Source of the DNA: Armatimonadota bacterium
Lineage (GTDB): Bacteria; Armatimonadota; Armatimonadia; Armatimonadales; Armatimonadaceae
DNA length: 38,962 nucleotides
Assembly (NCBI GenBank): GCA_026392155.1
Contig: JAPLCP010000137.1
Span: 1-38,962, forward strand
Direction of reading: 5' to 3'
Each line of letters begins with the position of its first letter. The stretch's first letter is position 1. Positions 38,784 through 38,962 of this stretch are shown here, piece by piece. Under the pieces are notes generated by a model. That model did no database searches, had not been told where the DNA came from, and saw only the letters and a list, made by a program, of their open reading frames with translations. A program made the translations under genes and the position numbers.

Positions 38784-38962
38784 ATGCCTGAAGACAATTC
38801 TAAACCCCTGCCCTCTCCCAGCAGTGGTAGGGGCGGCATAGGTAACGGACGACCACCCTCACGGGTCGCTACCGGCCCTGAGCCGGAAGAGGCGAAGGGA
38901 ACGATTGTTGAAAAAAGGGGAGGTAGTGGTCTTTTCAAGGTGAAGCTGGACAGTGGCAACGA
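38784..38962 (+). CDS. infA: Translation initiation factor IF-1, partial, with N-terminal extension
   Basis: The last 59 codons before the edge start at ATG 38784. Residues from about 38 read A-K-G-T-I-V-E-K-R-G-G-S-G-L-F-K-V-K-L-D-S-G-N, aligning with the start of the IF-1 S1-type fold (E-G-T-V-V-E ... F-R-V-E-L-E-N-G). IF-1 binds the ribosomal A site during initiation. Normal IF-1 starts only about 8 residues before this. Here the preceding ~36 residues are Pro/Ser/Gly/Arg-rich, and no other in-frame ATG, GTG or TTG exists, so the extension must be translated if the gene is used. The C-terminal part is outside the window. Confidence 0.72.
   Translation, partial: MPEDNSKPLPSPSSGRGGIGNGRPPSRVATGPEPEEAKGTIVEKRGGSGLFKVKLDSGN

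Overview
The window reads as a chromosomal segment of a GC-rich, didermic or similar environmental bacterium, most likely from the Armatimonadota or a neighbouring phylum. This is an inference from gene content: futalosine-route menaquinone synthesis, DUF1080 and DUF4127 proteins, several sugar-catabolic enzymes of a plant-polymer degrader, a GGDEF/HD-GYP signalling protein and many Gfo/Idh/MocA-type enzymes. No rRNA, phage or CRISPR is visible. Both window edges cut genes: an unknown minus-strand gene on the left and a translation initiation factor IF-1 gene on the right.

Layout. 1-700: minus-strand SRPBCC protein and a partial unknown gene. 726-2566: a sugar isomerase/epimerase-like protein overlapping an NAD-dependent sugar dehydrogenase. 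2600-4155: tRNA-Leu(CAA), then a membrane-anchored thioredoxin overlapping galU. 4463-5764: two exported proteins, the second a CxxCH-containing cytochrome P460-like protein. 5715-8443 (minus): rimI, moaE, moaD and a DUF4127 protein, divergent from rhaB (8473-9912). 9925-10277: a decayed Uma2 gene. 10302-11482: a GNAT enzyme divergent from a 42-residue membrane peptide plus HTH regulator pair. 11632-14676: GH38 alpha-mannosidase. 14769-15938: mqnE behind a strong promoter whose start site is covered by a perfect Rex/CRP-like palindrome. 15997-17016: a second Gfo/Idh/MocA dehydrogenase. 17218-20728: the cassette of circularly permuted ATP-grasp, alpha-E and transglutaminase-like proteins. 20765-23515: PEP carboxylase.

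23673-25207: an unknown protein and, on the minus strand, a toxin-antitoxin-like operon (antitoxin, PIN ribonuclease, and a coupled 62-residue ORF). 25303-25686: a small ankyrin protein. 25730-28835 (minus): alpha/beta hydrolase, creatininase-family amidohydrolase and an enolase-superfamily dehydratase interrupted by an amber codon. 29043-31331: PAS-GGDEF-HD-GYP protein. 31419-33345 (minus): ROK regulator and PhyH-type dioxygenase operon. 33387-34551: a DUF4242 protein and a kinase-like protein. 34763-36241: a zinc-ribbon protein with a structured leader, then a GlcE-like FAD oxidoreductase. 36293: tRNA-Leu(CAG) with a consensus promoter and terminator. 36411-38774: a large ankyrin protein and a secreted DUF1080 protein.

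Three window-wide patterns stand out. First, at least ten genes on both strands have a TANNNT -10 hexamer exactly 6 nt before the start codon, so their mRNAs are probably leaderless; a minority of genes have a good Shine-Dalgarno. Second, three copies of a ~135-bp palindromic intergenic element with characteristic end hairpins, plus a larger related hairpin element, sit between co-directional genes at 11.5-23.7 kb. Third, a shorter GC-rich palindrome family occurs at 2.7 and 27.6 kb and appears to have been absorbed into the coding start of the IF-1 gene at the right edge.
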